A stretch of DNA of 8,380 bases from a bacterium (GCA_016930435.1 JAFGGQ010000056.1:1-8380), one strand, 5' to 3'; shown: positions 1-7,853, counted from the first letter of the stretch. A program made the numbers and translations. The notes: generated from the letters alone by a model not told the origin.

Positions 1-1625
1 GTAGGGGGCGCCGGTGGAATCCAATCCTCAAGATAGCCTTGACCAGCGGCGGAACTGGTACTCCAATTATTATGTACATCCTTGGCTTTGACCCGGTAGT
101 AAAATATTCGTTCCCCGTAATTTTGCCGGAGAGTAGCCAGATCCTTATCCGCAATGCGATATTTTTCAACTACAAGGCTGGTGTCATCGGGCACTAACGA
201 CCCGATAGCTGTTCCCCCGGTAGTATCCCCCAGTGAATCATAGCGGTAAACCTGGTAACCGGCAATGGTATCGATATGTGCCATTATATCGTAATCGACA
301 CCCTTCCATTCGATAACCAGTGAGTCCTTGTACGGAAAGACATCCACGGTAGGAGGAGCACCCGGAGCGGTAGAGTCATAACAGGATTCATTGGGGGTAT
401 AGGATGAAAAGGAACCCTCACGCCCCAAATAATCGACCATAGTCAGGCGGAACCGGTAATTTTTTCCTAATAAAGGTCCATAAATGGTGTCTCCGATAAC
501 CGTATGGAAAGTTGGTTCTCCGTTAACATCCCACCGAAGATAGTCCAGGAAACTCTTTTTACAGCTTTCACAGGCTACGAATTGCGCAGGCGAACTTCCG
601 GGAACAACGCATAAAGAATAATTCACGCTGTAAATTGCGCTATCCCCTATTGTGGTTGTATCGATCTTGAATACATCTGATACCTCCAGGGCGTTGTTGA
701 TACGATATGATGTACTTCCTTCACGCCTGTATATGTGGTAACCGATGATCCAAAGTGATGTATCAGGCCGGTTCCAGGTGATCAGAAATTGCCTGTCGCC
801 GGGTATAGCTGTAACCCCGGAGGGAGCCGGGGGAAGATCCACGTCGTCAGCAGTAATAACTACTGTATCTAAAATACTTGATGCATTTCCGCGGGGGGTT
901 AATTTGTAATAATAAGTAGTCCCTTTGTTAGTACTGCTGTCCGCATAAGCATTTCCCATGATCACCGCAATCTTCCAGTACATCATTTTAAGATACTGGA
1001 TAGCAGTATCCGCCTCTGAACCCTCTTCAACATTAGTCAAGCTACAGGGCTCAAAACGGAATAGTGATTCCATTGGAAATCCGGGATATAGAATTTCAGT
1101 CATAGGTGTAATAGGGGAAAATGAGGGTATAGACGGTGTAGCTGGCGTAGCCGGAGTAGATGGGAACATCGGGCTCGCCGGCAGCATTGGACTGGCTGGA
1201 GATATTGGCGAAGGGCTCGCCGGCGTGATAGCTAATCTGCTGTAATCTAAAAATATTCCATATTCCAGGAGGCTTCCCAAAGTAGCTGAGCCACCACCCT
1301 CTATCGTAGCTGCAGAATAGAGCGCATTCTGAAGCTGAAGGTACTCCTCGGAACCCGGTGGAATTAAACTGTCTATCCGTCCACAGTCGGTCCAGACCTT
1401 TATGGGACCGCTATTGATGGGTGTAGAGCTATAGCTGTTGCCTTCTGTTCGACGATAAAGGTCGAACTGTGTTATACCGGAGGTATCCGGCCAGTACAGC
1501 AGAATAAATTGATCCCCTGCATCATAATCCCCGCTAATCGCCCTTAGTTCGAAACCGGAAGCGGAACTGTACCCCCCTATAATGATGGTTATTAAGATTA
1601 AACCGGTTATAATTTTAGTTCTCAT
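1..1625 (-). CDS. Secreted fibronectin type III domain protein (C-terminal part beyond window)
   Basis: This frame is open from an ATG at 1625 to the left edge: 541 complete residues with no stop. I found it by reading the minus strand. AGGAGG lies 7 bases before the ATG. Residues 1-23 form a signal peptide (MRTKIITGLILITIIIGGYS, then SAS). Residues 24-130 hold a beta-rich module with a W-P-D ... F-D-L-Y-R-R pattern, close to a fibronectin type III strand motif. Residues 133-175 are a Pro/Ser/Thr tract. A fibronectin type III-like domain begins near Pro265 (L-I-T-W-N-R-P, then G-Y-H-I-Y-R-R) and seems to carry an insert with a CESC motif at 352-355. A second begins near Ala420 (L-V-I-E-W-K, G-Y-Q-V-Y-R, F-Y-Y-R-V-K-A-K-D), and a third may start at the edge with PPAPP. 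Such proteins are usually extracellular adhesins or scaffolds. The true function, full length and any C-terminal sorting signal cannot be seen here. It starts 35 bases after the preceding gene, so cotranscription is likely. Confidence 0.85.
   Translation of the reverse strand, partial: MRTKIITGLILITIIIGGYSSASGFELRAISGDYDAGDQFILLYWPDTSGITQFDLYRRTEGNSYSSTPINSGPIKVWTDCGRIDSLIPPGSEEYLQLQNALYSAATIEGGGSATLGSLLEYGIFLDYSRLAITPASPSPISPASPMLPASPMFPSTPATPATPSIPSFSPITPMTEILYPGFPMESLFRFEPCSLTNVEEGSEADTAIQYLKMMYWKIAVIMGNAYADSSTNKGTTYYYKLTPRGNASSILDTVVITADDVDLPPAPSGVTAIPGDRQFLITWNRPDTSLWIIGYHIYRREGSTSYRINNALEVSDVFKIDTTTIGDSAIYSVNYSLCVVPGSSPAQFVACESCKKSFLDYLRWDVNGEPTFHTVIGDTIYGPLLGKNYRFRLTMVDYLGREGSFSSYTPNESCYDSTAPGAPPTVDVFPYKDSLVIEWKGVDYDIMAHIDTIAGYQVYRYDSLGDTTGGTAIGSLVPDDTSLVVEKYRIADKDLATLRQNYGERIFYYRVKAKDVHNNWSTSSAAGQGYLEDWIPPAPP
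1101..1229 (-). repeat. Degenerate 9-base tandem repeat encoding (Ser/Thr)-Pro-X triplets
   Basis: Residues 133-175 of the fibronectin type III protein are built from about thirteen short units such as SPA, SPM, LPA, TPA and TPS. Proline falls at every third position for most of the tract. At DNA level this is a degenerate 9-base periodicity. It probably forms an extended, possibly glycosylated linker between the N-terminal module and the fibronectin domains; the linker role is inferred. Confidence 0.7.
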
Positions 1626-1632
1626 ATATGAT

Positions 1633-1638
1633 CCTCCT
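1633..1638 (-). promoter_or_regulatory. Ribosome binding site of the fibronectin type III gene
   Basis: On the minus strand AGGAGG, within TAAGGAGGAT, lies 7 bases before the ATG at 1625. It is the strongest Shine-Dalgarno match in the window and fixes the start of a gene whose other end lies outside it. Confidence 0.8.
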
Positions 1639-1660
1639 TATATCTCAAATTCCTGAATTT

Positions 1661-4600
1661 CTACCAGTCAACATCTATTCCATCATGATCGATGATTATA
1701 TCTAATTCGATGGATTTACAGACGAACAACACGCAACCCTTCAATCCCACCGTACCCTTAAAGTAGAATGGATAAGGAAGAATGATCTGCAGGTTGGCCC
1801 ATGCTGAAGCGGAAACGAATCCCCAGAAAATCTCCCCGTACACATATACACCAAAATTTCCGATAATGGAGACCCCGGTTACCGAGCCTTCTTCGTCGCT
1901 GATAAAAGCCAACCCGGCCCCTCCGAACAGTTCGTAACTGGCGGCTACTATACCAAAGTCATATTCCTTGGAGTAGCTGCAGAAGGCGTACATGCCAGAC
2001 ATTCTTGTTCCACCGGTTTGTTCGAGGGCTTCGGTATCCAGGCTGAATTTTCCATGCGATCCACCCTCGTTTAGTACCCAGGCTTTACTGATCGGAACGT
2101 TCACCCCCACAAAAAAGCCTCCTGATACGGCAGCCAGACCGCTTACGTAAATCTTGGCCATAGCCTGAAAGAAAACATGTTCACCGGTATGCCAGTTAAT
2201 CTGACCCTCCACTTCAGCAATAACGTTCGTAGAGGTAATACTGGTTCCCTCTTTGACCTTAAAATAGCCTTCAATGAATCCATCTGTTTCATAATTCACA
2301 CGGTCATAGGAGAGCTGCACACGGGCACCGCCATGCAGTGAAGCCCGGCCATTGAGCACCCAGATATGAACATCCCCTTCCAGATAAAACTCAGAGATGG
2401 TGGGAGTAACCACTATCTTGACCATAACCTGTGAGGTAGCGCTTGCACCTATTATCCCATCACTGGTTCCCAATCTTCCACCTACAACGATCCGGGAAAG
2501 GGTATCGCCTTGAATATAAATACAGCCCCAGACCTCCGCTACACGCCCCATACTCCCCAATGGACCCAGTGATAGATCATGCTGTTCATTATCAATCATA
2601 CAAATCTTGATCCCCTCAGGCTTGGCTACGATCTGGGAATAAAGAGGGGAATCATCAAATTCCTTGTAGTCCACAATACCTGTTCCAATGAAACCCCTTT
2701 GCATAACCGAATCATAGGCCATTGAATCAAAATCAAGGTCAGCAGTTGAGTTCCCGGCGTAACTACCCCAATCCCTGAATGGCAAACTGAAATAATGGGG
2801 GTCTATCTGCACAACACGGTTATAGTATGGATAATTCGCATGATTGGCGTATTTGTAATCATATATGTTTATAAAAGTATCGATATCCCCAAAGAAATTA
2901 AAGTGTATATTGGCTTCCACGTTCAGACAGCCCTGCTTATCTGGCCAGTCACTGACCTTTTGCCCCTTCAGGGAACTGGGGAAGGGTGAAAGACCACAGG
3001 AGTCAATCAGAACAGGGAAGCCATCGAATTTTTGTCCGGCGGTATTTTGACTGAAGATAAATTCCCCCAGATCACCATCGGGGAACATCTCTCCCCACAC
3101 TATCTTGAATCCCTGAGAATAATGCACGGATTCCGCAATGGCGGCATTGGTAAAAACTATCTGACCGGTTTTAACACTCATCACTCCCCATTCAGAAGCC
3201 ATTTCAACACCCCAGTACAAAAGAGTTTCCGCCTCAAAAGTAGCATTTCCACCTACCAGGTTCCCGGTGGATGTAACGTTCATATCCTCAAAAGGGGCTT
3301 GGAAATCGCAGGGAACAGGGATATCAACCTCTCCGCCGATATCGGAATCAAAGGCGGCATTCCCGGCGAACATGAACTTGATATCCTTCTGGACGGTTTG
3401 ATACTCATTATTTCCCAGAGAATCAATAAAGACCCCGATCCTGGTATGGAAAGTCGAGTCAGCCAGATAGCAACTGCTGTCCCTGATTCCCAGTTCGGCA
3501 TCGAATCCCTGAAAACGTCCTCCACGAAGCAGTTTACCGCTTACCCCCCTCATCCCTACATTCAGCCAGCCTACTACATCATATACTTCCCCAAAGCGGA
3601 AATACTCCCTGGCATCCGGGGTATAGACGAAAAAGCTGTCCGCCGGGGAACCACCCCCGGAAATTAAATAAAAGGACAGGCCGGTAAGCTTATGCTTAAC
3701 TATGGTAGTATCCAGGTAAAGGCTATCCCCATGAACGGGGTTGTAGAAACTGTCCGGAGCTGCTGTGATCCGAAATATCTGGTTATGTGGTTCCCGGGTT
3801 TTCAATCCAAATCCACCCCATCTCATCTCCGTGTTCAGTTCCACCTTACCGCTCATACTCAAAGTGGAATCCACTTCCAGTAAGGCGATCTTACCGGTGG
3901 CTGGCTTACCTGCCGGATCGAATACATAATGGGGAAGCTTGATTTCAGCCTTGAATTTACCCTGAACATACCGGCAGTCCCTGATCTCAAATTCTCCAAC
4001 GCCGCTTGAATGGGGAAACAGGGTGAGCATAAAGCTGGCGGGGGAAATGGTTTCGAACCTCAGGGTGTCCCGGAGTGAAAATACGGTATTAAGACCAAGT
4101 TCGGTTAAATAACCATCAGTAAAGGTATATTCTCCCTTGAGAAACCCGGTATTGGAAACAATGCTGTCTTTCGAAGCCACTGTTTTCCCCCGGGGGAAAA
4201 AAATGATAGCCGTATCATTGGGAAAACCCGCAGGTGACCTCAATTCACTAAGGTCAATAATTAAGCTATCCTGCAGACTGAAATAAACCCCAAGGTCGTC
4301 GATCCGATAGGGGCCTTGACCCATAGTGTCAACGGGATAATGAAATACATGGTAAATATTGCAGTTCGGATCAAAGGAGGTCTTAAAAGGTCCCACATTA
4401 GCCTGTTCACAACTGTTCGAATCATAGAGACAGGGTAAATAAACGGATACTACAGCATGCGCTGAATCGGGTGTCAGGAATAACTGATGAATCTCGATAT
4501 CAAAATCCTTGACCTCTTCGGGTACCGGGGGATCAAAATCCTCTAAAATGTCTCCGGAAATAATATTCCCGACTTCGTCCCGGATAATCTCCGCTTCAAG

Positions 4601-5821
4601 GTTGCTGAAATTCACCTCGATGCCTTCGGGTGTGGAGGGATCGACAGGAATCAACCCTCCGATTATACTGGTATCCAGTTCAACCATCGATTGAAATTGA
4701 TTGAATGAGAGCGAAGGTATGTTTCCCGTTTGGATCAATGGGGTAAATAATTCGCTATGGAGTATAGCGATATCGGACGAACCTTCCCCTCCTTCATCCT
4801 CTTCTCCCCCGGGGAGCAGGGGCGTCAGCTCCAGCATCTCAATGGTATATATGGGGATAAAGGTGAACAGACCGCTTGCCGGGCAACCCAGCCAAACGGC
4901 AGTGCCCGACATATCCTCCAGCGTGGAACCCGCAGCGTAGTTGGTCACGATCAGTACGAATTCCCCAATGATCAAGGTGTCCGGCAGATCGATAGCGAGA
5001 CCATGATACAAGTCTTCTATCTCAAATACGCCTATACTGCTGCGCCGTTCTATATCCCTGAATATCCTCCTTCCCCGGGATACGATTTCCACCATCCACA
5101 GATAAATCTTGCCCTTTTCCAAAATAGGAGCGTTTAATGGATACATCAACTCGTTCATGTTGGCCACTTCCCTGGTGAACATTGGCCGTACATTATTTGC
5201 AATATCATAAATATTGCGGCTTTCTACGTACTCCCAAAGCTTTACTTCATAAGTGATAGGATAACCCAATGGTACCGATGAGTTGGACCATTGAAAACGG
5301 ATACCTGTGCCGGGAATACGGGAATCATTGACGGGATATACCAACTGAGGGGGGTCCGGAATCACGATTATAAAATTAGCACAATGCCTTGCCAGTACAG
5401 TAATACCATCTTCCGCCCGGAGCTCAAAACACGCTGTGTACCTCCCCTCAGGTAATAATCCCGAACGGACGGTACGCTGCTCCAGGTCTTTGCGGTACTT
5501 AAGCCGATCCCAGTCGATGAACTCGGTATTATTCAGAACCACCGTTCCGGCCCTCTCGAAATTCAGGGTGTAGGTCTCCCCGGAACCGACCGTGCCATGA
5601 CGCTCATGAACCATATCCGCAAACAATCTGGTGGTCGCAGGTCCCCTGCCCGAATAGTTTACCGTCACCATACCTATCCGAACATCGGTTTCCCAATCAG
5701 AATAATAAGGCGAGGGGAATCTCTCCACATAAACGTTCAGGTTCCAATCCGGGGACTGACCCCAGAGATTACCCAGTAATATCGGAATAACCAGAAAAAA
5801 CAATATAAATCTATATTTCAT
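1661..5821 (-). CDS. Very large secreted protein with TANFOR-like N-terminal region, function unknown
   Basis: This encodes 1386 residues from ATG to TAG. Residues 1-21 are a clear signal peptide (hydrophobic core FILFFLVIPILLG, likely cut after L-W-G), so the protein leaves the cytoplasm. Residues about 119-270 have a pattern I associate with TANFOR and related Bacteroidetes surface domains: L-P-E-G-R-Y-T-A-C-F-E, a C-A-N-F-I stretch, P-D-P-P-Q-L-V-Y-P, I-R-F-Q-W, Y-E-V-K-L-W-E, and L-E-K-G-K-I-Y-L-W-M-V-E. This is recollection of a family pattern, not a search result. A Gly/Glu/Asp linker follows at 338-349. Residues 350-1130 are a long series of predicted beta strands with scattered cysteines and no domain I can name. 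Residues 1130-1386 are rich in Gly, Val and aromatics, could be a beta sandwich or membrane-inserted sheet, and end in Trp. No catalytic motif and no type IX C-terminal sorting domain was recognised. The gene sits between the peptidase-like and fibronectin genes, 67 and 35 bases away, and is probably cotranscribed with both. Confidence 0.9.
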   Translation of the reverse strand: MKYRFILFFLVIPILLGNLWGQSPDWNLNVYVERFPSPYYSDWETDVRIGMVTVNYSGRGPATTRLFADMVHERHGTVGSGETYTLNFERAGTVVLNNTEFIDWDRLKYRKDLEQRTVRSGLLPEGRYTACFELRAEDGITVLARHCANFIIVIPDPPQLVYPVNDSRIPGTGIRFQWSNSSVPLGYPITYEVKLWEYVESRNIYDIANNVRPMFTREVANMNELMYPLNAPILEKGKIYLWMVEIVSRGRRIFRDIERRSSIGVFEIEDLYHGLAIDLPDTLIIGEFVLIVTNYAAGSTLEDMSGTAVWLGCPASGLFTFIPIYTIEMLELTPLLPGGEEDEGGEGSSDIAILHSELFTPLIQTGNIPSLSFNQFQSMVELDTSIIGGLIPVDPSTPEGIEVNFSNLEAEIIRDEVGNIISGDILEDFDPPVPEEVKDFDIEIHQLFLTPDSAHAVVSVYLPCLYDSNSCEQANVGPFKTSFDPNCNIYHVFHYPVDTMGQGPYRIDDLGVYFSLQDSLIIDLSELRSPAGFPNDTAIIFFPRGKTVASKDSIVSNTGFLKGEYTFTDGYLTELGLNTVFSLRDTLRFETISPASFMLTLFPHSSGVGEFEIRDCRYVQGKFKAEIKLPHYVFDPAGKPATGKIALLEVDSTLSMSGKVELNTEMRWGGFGLKTREPHNQIFRITAAPDSFYNPVHGDSLYLDTTIVKHKLTGLSFYLISGGGSPADSFFVYTPDAREYFRFGEVYDVVGWLNVGMRGVSGKLLRGGRFQGFDAELGIRDSSCYLADSTFHTRIGVFIDSLGNNEYQTVQKDIKFMFAGNAAFDSDIGGEVDIPVPCDFQAPFEDMNVTSTGNLVGGNATFEAETLLYWGVEMASEWGVMSVKTGQIVFTNAAIAESVHYSQGFKIVWGEMFPDGDLGEFIFSQNTAGQKFDGFPVLIDSCGLSPFPSSLKGQKVSDWPDKQGCLNVEANIHFNFFGDIDTFINIYDYKYANHANYPYYNRVVQIDPHYFSLPFRDWGSYAGNSTADLDFDSMAYDSVMQRGFIGTGIVDYKEFDDSPLYSQIVAKPEGIKICMIDNEQHDLSLGPLGSMGRVAEVWGCIYIQGDTLSRIVVGGRLGTSDGIIGASATSQVMVKIVVTPTISEFYLEGDVHIWVLNGRASLHGGARVQLSYDRVNYETDGFIEGYFKVKEGTSITSTNVIAEVEGQINWHTGEHVFFQAMAKIYVSGLAAVSGGFFVGVNVPISKAWVLNEGGSHGKFSLDTEALEQTGGTRMSGMYAFCSYSKEYDFGIVAASYELFGGAGLAFISDEEGSVTGVSIIGNFGVYVYGEIFWGFVSASAWANLQIILPYPFYFKGTVGLKGCVLFVCKSIELDIIIDHDGIDVDW

Positions 5822-5825
5822 GCTG

Positions 5826-5832
5826 CCCCCTT
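5826..5832 (-). promoter_or_regulatory. Ribosome binding site of the 1386-residue protein gene
   Basis: The minus strand reads AAGGGGG four bases before the ATG at 5821, one mismatch from AAGGAGG. It is weaker than the sites of the two neighbouring genes, but the start is well supported because the signal peptide begins at this ATG. Confidence 0.5.
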
Positions 5833-5888
5833 AATTTTATCGGTAGTTTTAATACGCATCATTCCCAATATAATAACGAACTTATCCC

Positions 5889-7637
5889 TTATTTATTAGA
5901 ATCGTCATGATCATCGATCCTGATACTGCCCTTATAATCATCGATCTTTATATTGCTGTCCTTAAGATTCTTCCATTCTTTTGGAGCCTGTTTCGACCAT
6001 GTCCCGGGATCCACCTGTATGGCGTTTTGCTTGATGCTGACAGGCTTCTTTCCCATTTCAGTCTTGGTTATTGTAAGATCATACTGCAATTTTTGAACAT
6101 CACTGCGGATTAGCATTCCCTCCGCTCCCTTTTCATCTCCCCGGGTGAAAGCCATGGTAACCGGGGAACCGGCTGAGATATTTAGATTGGTTATCTCGAA
6201 AGTTTTACGGGATTTCTCTTTCCGGTCAAGTATCTCCAGAGTTACCTTGTAGGCTTTCTGGCCGGACTCTGGCTGTATCTTAAAGGTCTGCATACCGGTA
6301 GAGATCGCCCCGAGTTCAATACGGTCCTTACCACCTTTGCCACCGCTGCCTTTCAAGGTGAAATTGGTAAGGGGACTGGCTACCTGAAAATCATAATTTC
6401 CGGATTGGGAATACAATCCCACATTCAAATTCGCACCGGCACCCCTCACTATAAACATCTGGGGCTGATTTGGCCCGTTCCCAAAGGCCATCGGAAAAAA
6501 GAACATGTTCGGTATGGTTTTGGTGGAATCCCTCTCCAGATCGGAGTAGTGATGGAAATTGTTATCCGAAGTAAAAAAACGTCTTCCCTCCTGATCTGTT
6601 ATCTGGGTAGCACTTGCACCCGCCATTGCCAAAGCGCAAAAGATATCTATGCTCGCTCCCAGACCCGGGAAAAGCATATCGGCTACACCGGTTAAGCTGG
6701 TGGCTACTTCCGCAGCAAACATAAAAGGACTATTGTAAGCGGTCTTCCATAGCGAATATGGTACGGTAATAATGGGACAAAGCATGCTGTACCAGGAATT
6801 ACCCGGCCAAACAGTAGTATCCCCGAATTGGAAATTCCAGTAGTAGGTCCCGGAAACCTTCTCTACCTCAACATAGTTCAAACTGGAATCATAAAAAGCC
6901 CTGATGTTGTCATAATTAATTGTACTTGAAGTTGCAGTTTTATTATCAATATAAGGCCTGTTCGGATCATATACATACATCCGCTTCTTGCCACCCACCT
7001 CCTGACAGCAATAAGGCACAATTGTATGAGCTTCAAAGTTATCGCTGACCATTATCAGCAGGGGCAGGTCCCCTTCGGATAGATAATACTGGGCTTGTTC
7101 ATAAGCATATTCAGGGTCCTCAACCTCCTTGATATCCAGAATTATCTCCGCTAAAAAATCCAGAAATTCATAGGTGAGCAACTTGGCCTGCATCATCTTG
7201 ATCACCTTGGCCAGCATTGTATCTTCCGGCGCGCAGTCGATCAGTGAACACATGAGATCAGCAGGATCCGAGGTTCCGGTATGACTGACATTCCCATCAT
7301 AAAAGTGAATGGGGTTGCAGAATCCCATATGCCCCTGCTCTTTGCGTATGATAACACTCAGTAGGCTCATACCGGAGCAGTTAGCCATCCCCGTTACCAG
7401 GGAAGTGTATAGCGTATATAGCGCTCCTCCAAAGGGGCTTCCTTCATTAATATCGATATATACCCTTTCCAGATCATCCTGGCTTAAGGGGGTTACCGTA
7501 GCCCAGTTCGTGAAAGCCCAACCATGGTCAAGAGGATATGGCCGATCCTCCCAATCAGATTCACAGTCTGCCGATAAAAATGACTGTGTTAAAAACAGCA
7601 TTGAAAATACAATTAAAAAATATTTGAAATTACTCAA
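5889..7637 (-). CDS. Secreted papain-like cysteine peptidase family protein (putative)
   Basis: This encodes 582 residues. The start codon is TTG at 7637, chosen because GGAGGT precedes it and because the next Met (13) would cut into the signal peptide. Residues 1-23 are a signal peptide likely cut after L-S-A; Asp precedes Cys25, so there is no lipobox. The segment M-A-N-C-S-G-M-S-L-L around Cys87, then A-H-T-I-V-P-Y with His204, then M-Y-V-Y-D-P-N-R-P with Asp224, matches the order and spacing of a papain-like or C39-like Cys-His-Asp triad. The last motif (hydrophobic-Y-D-P-N) is typical of that fold. This is pattern recognition; activity is not shown. Vicinal cysteines 210-211 follow the His. 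Residues about 303-345 are hydrophobic and glycine/alanine-rich, and may contact a membrane. Residues 390-540 look like beta-sandwich modules with no family I can name. The charged C-terminal tail repeats I-[KR]-I-D-D twice. It is first of three close minus-strand genes; processing the large downstream proteins is a plausible but unproven role. Confidence 0.85.
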   Translation of the reverse strand: MSNFKYFLIVFSMLFLTQSFLSADCESDWEDRPYPLDHGWAFTNWATVTPLSQDDLERVYIDINEGSPFGGALYTLYTSLVTGMANCSGMSLLSVIIRKEQGHMGFCNPIHFYDGNVSHTGTSDPADLMCSLIDCAPEDTMLAKVIKMMQAKLLTYEFLDFLAEIILDIKEVEDPEYAYEQAQYYLSEGDLPLLIMVSDNFEAHTIVPYCCQEVGGKKRMYVYDPNRPYIDNKTATSSTINYDNIRAFYDSSLNYVEVEKVSGTYYWNFQFGDTTVWPGNSWYSMLCPIITVPYSLWKTAYNSPFMFAAEVATSLTGVADMLFPGLGASIDIFCALAMAGASATQITDQEGRRFFTSDNNFHHYSDLERDSTKTIPNMFFFPMAFGNGPNQPQMFIVRGAGANLNVGLYSQSGNYDFQVASPLTNFTLKGSGGKGGKDRIELGAISTGMQTFKIQPESGQKAYKVTLEILDRKEKSRKTFEITNLNISAGSPVTMAFTRGDEKGAEGMLIRSDVQKLQYDLTITKTEMGKKPVSIKQNAIQVDPGTWSKQAPKEWKNLKDSNIKIDDYKGSIRIDDHDDSNK

Positions 7638-7641
7638 CTTG

Positions 7642-7647
7642 ACCTCC
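7642..7647 (-). promoter_or_regulatory. Ribosome binding site that selects the TTG start of the peptidase-like gene
   Basis: The minus strand reads CGGAGGTCAAGTTG. GGAGGT lies 4 bases before the TTG at 7637. This spacing, together with the signal peptide encoded right after the TTG, decides in favour of the rare start codon. Confidence 0.75.
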
Positions 7648-7667
7648 GTTTATATTTGTTGAAATAT

Positions 7668-7696
7668 CTTATAAGGAATTCCCGGTCCTGAATGAA
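7668..7696 (-). promoter_or_regulatory. Candidate promoter of the three-gene operon
   Basis: On the minus strand a -10-like TATAAG (7673-7668) lies 17 bases after a weak -35-like TTCATT (7696-7691, three of six matches). Transcription would begin near 7661, leaving a leader of about 24 bases before the TTG start. An 8-base palindrome GGAATTCC (7675-7682) lies in the spacer. If the organism uses Bacteroides-type promoters this reading may be wrong; a looser TTTG / TATTTTTC pair exists at 7721-7718 and 7701-7694. Confidence 0.25.
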
Positions 7697-7731
7697 AAAT
7701 AGAATACTGCGCATAAACAAAAGTTACAGTA

Positions 7732-7756
7732 ATGACCTTACTCACAATAAGGCCAT
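7732..7756 (-). terminator. Intergenic hairpin, possible transcription terminator of the outer-membrane protein gene
   Basis: On the minus strand ATGGCCTTA (7756-7748) pairs with TAAGGTCAT (7740-7732) across a 7-base loop. This gives nine pairs, including one G-U wobble. It lies about 100 bases after the TAG of the barrel gene. The RNA beyond it is only moderately U-rich (TTACTGTAACTTTTG), so termination is uncertain. The G-U pair forms only in the minus-strand transcript, which fits a role in RNA from this strand. Confidence 0.35.
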
Positions 7757-7853
7757 ACAAATCAAACCAGGTTATTCCTAAGTTATTTCTCTCCCTTGTT
7801 GATTACTAATTTAAATCAAATTAACTCTATGTAAACAAATAAATTTATCCGAC

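Larger units (their letters stand above)
7638..7853. other. Intergenic region between barrel gene and operon
   Basis: This 216-base A+T-rich gap is the longest stretch without a gene in the window. It contains the ribosome binding site, the candidate promoter and the hairpin listed separately. I saw no open frame of gene-like quality, no tRNA-like fold and no known riboswitch motif in the rest. Confidence 0.6.

Noticed and set aside
958-1245. Plus-strand 95-residue frame with a collagen-like Gly-X-Y stretch
   Set aside because: It is the exact antisense of the Pro/Ser/Thr tract of the fibronectin protein. It has no good Shine-Dalgarno site and no signal peptide, so the periodicity is explained by the sense strand.
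1647-1660. Inverted repeat AAATTC-CT-GAATTT between the last two genes
   Set aside because: Six A+T-rich pairs with a 2-base spacer cannot form a stable hairpin, and there is no U tract. It is likely chance and does not argue for a terminator between the genes.
1661-1693. Type IX secretion C-terminal sorting signal at the end of the 1386-residue protein
   Set aside because: The protein ends I-D-H-D-G-I-D-V-D-W without the conserved Gly/Lys-rich sorting motifs, so this export route is not supported here.
3032-3667. Plus-strand 211-residue frame
   Set aside because: It lies wholly inside the 1386-residue protein gene on the other strand, and its translation has no domain pattern and an irregular composition. 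It is treated as a shadow.
7309-7662. Plus-strand 117-residue frame
   Set aside because: It is antisense to the signal peptide and catalytic Cys region of the peptidase-like gene and shows no protein features of its own.
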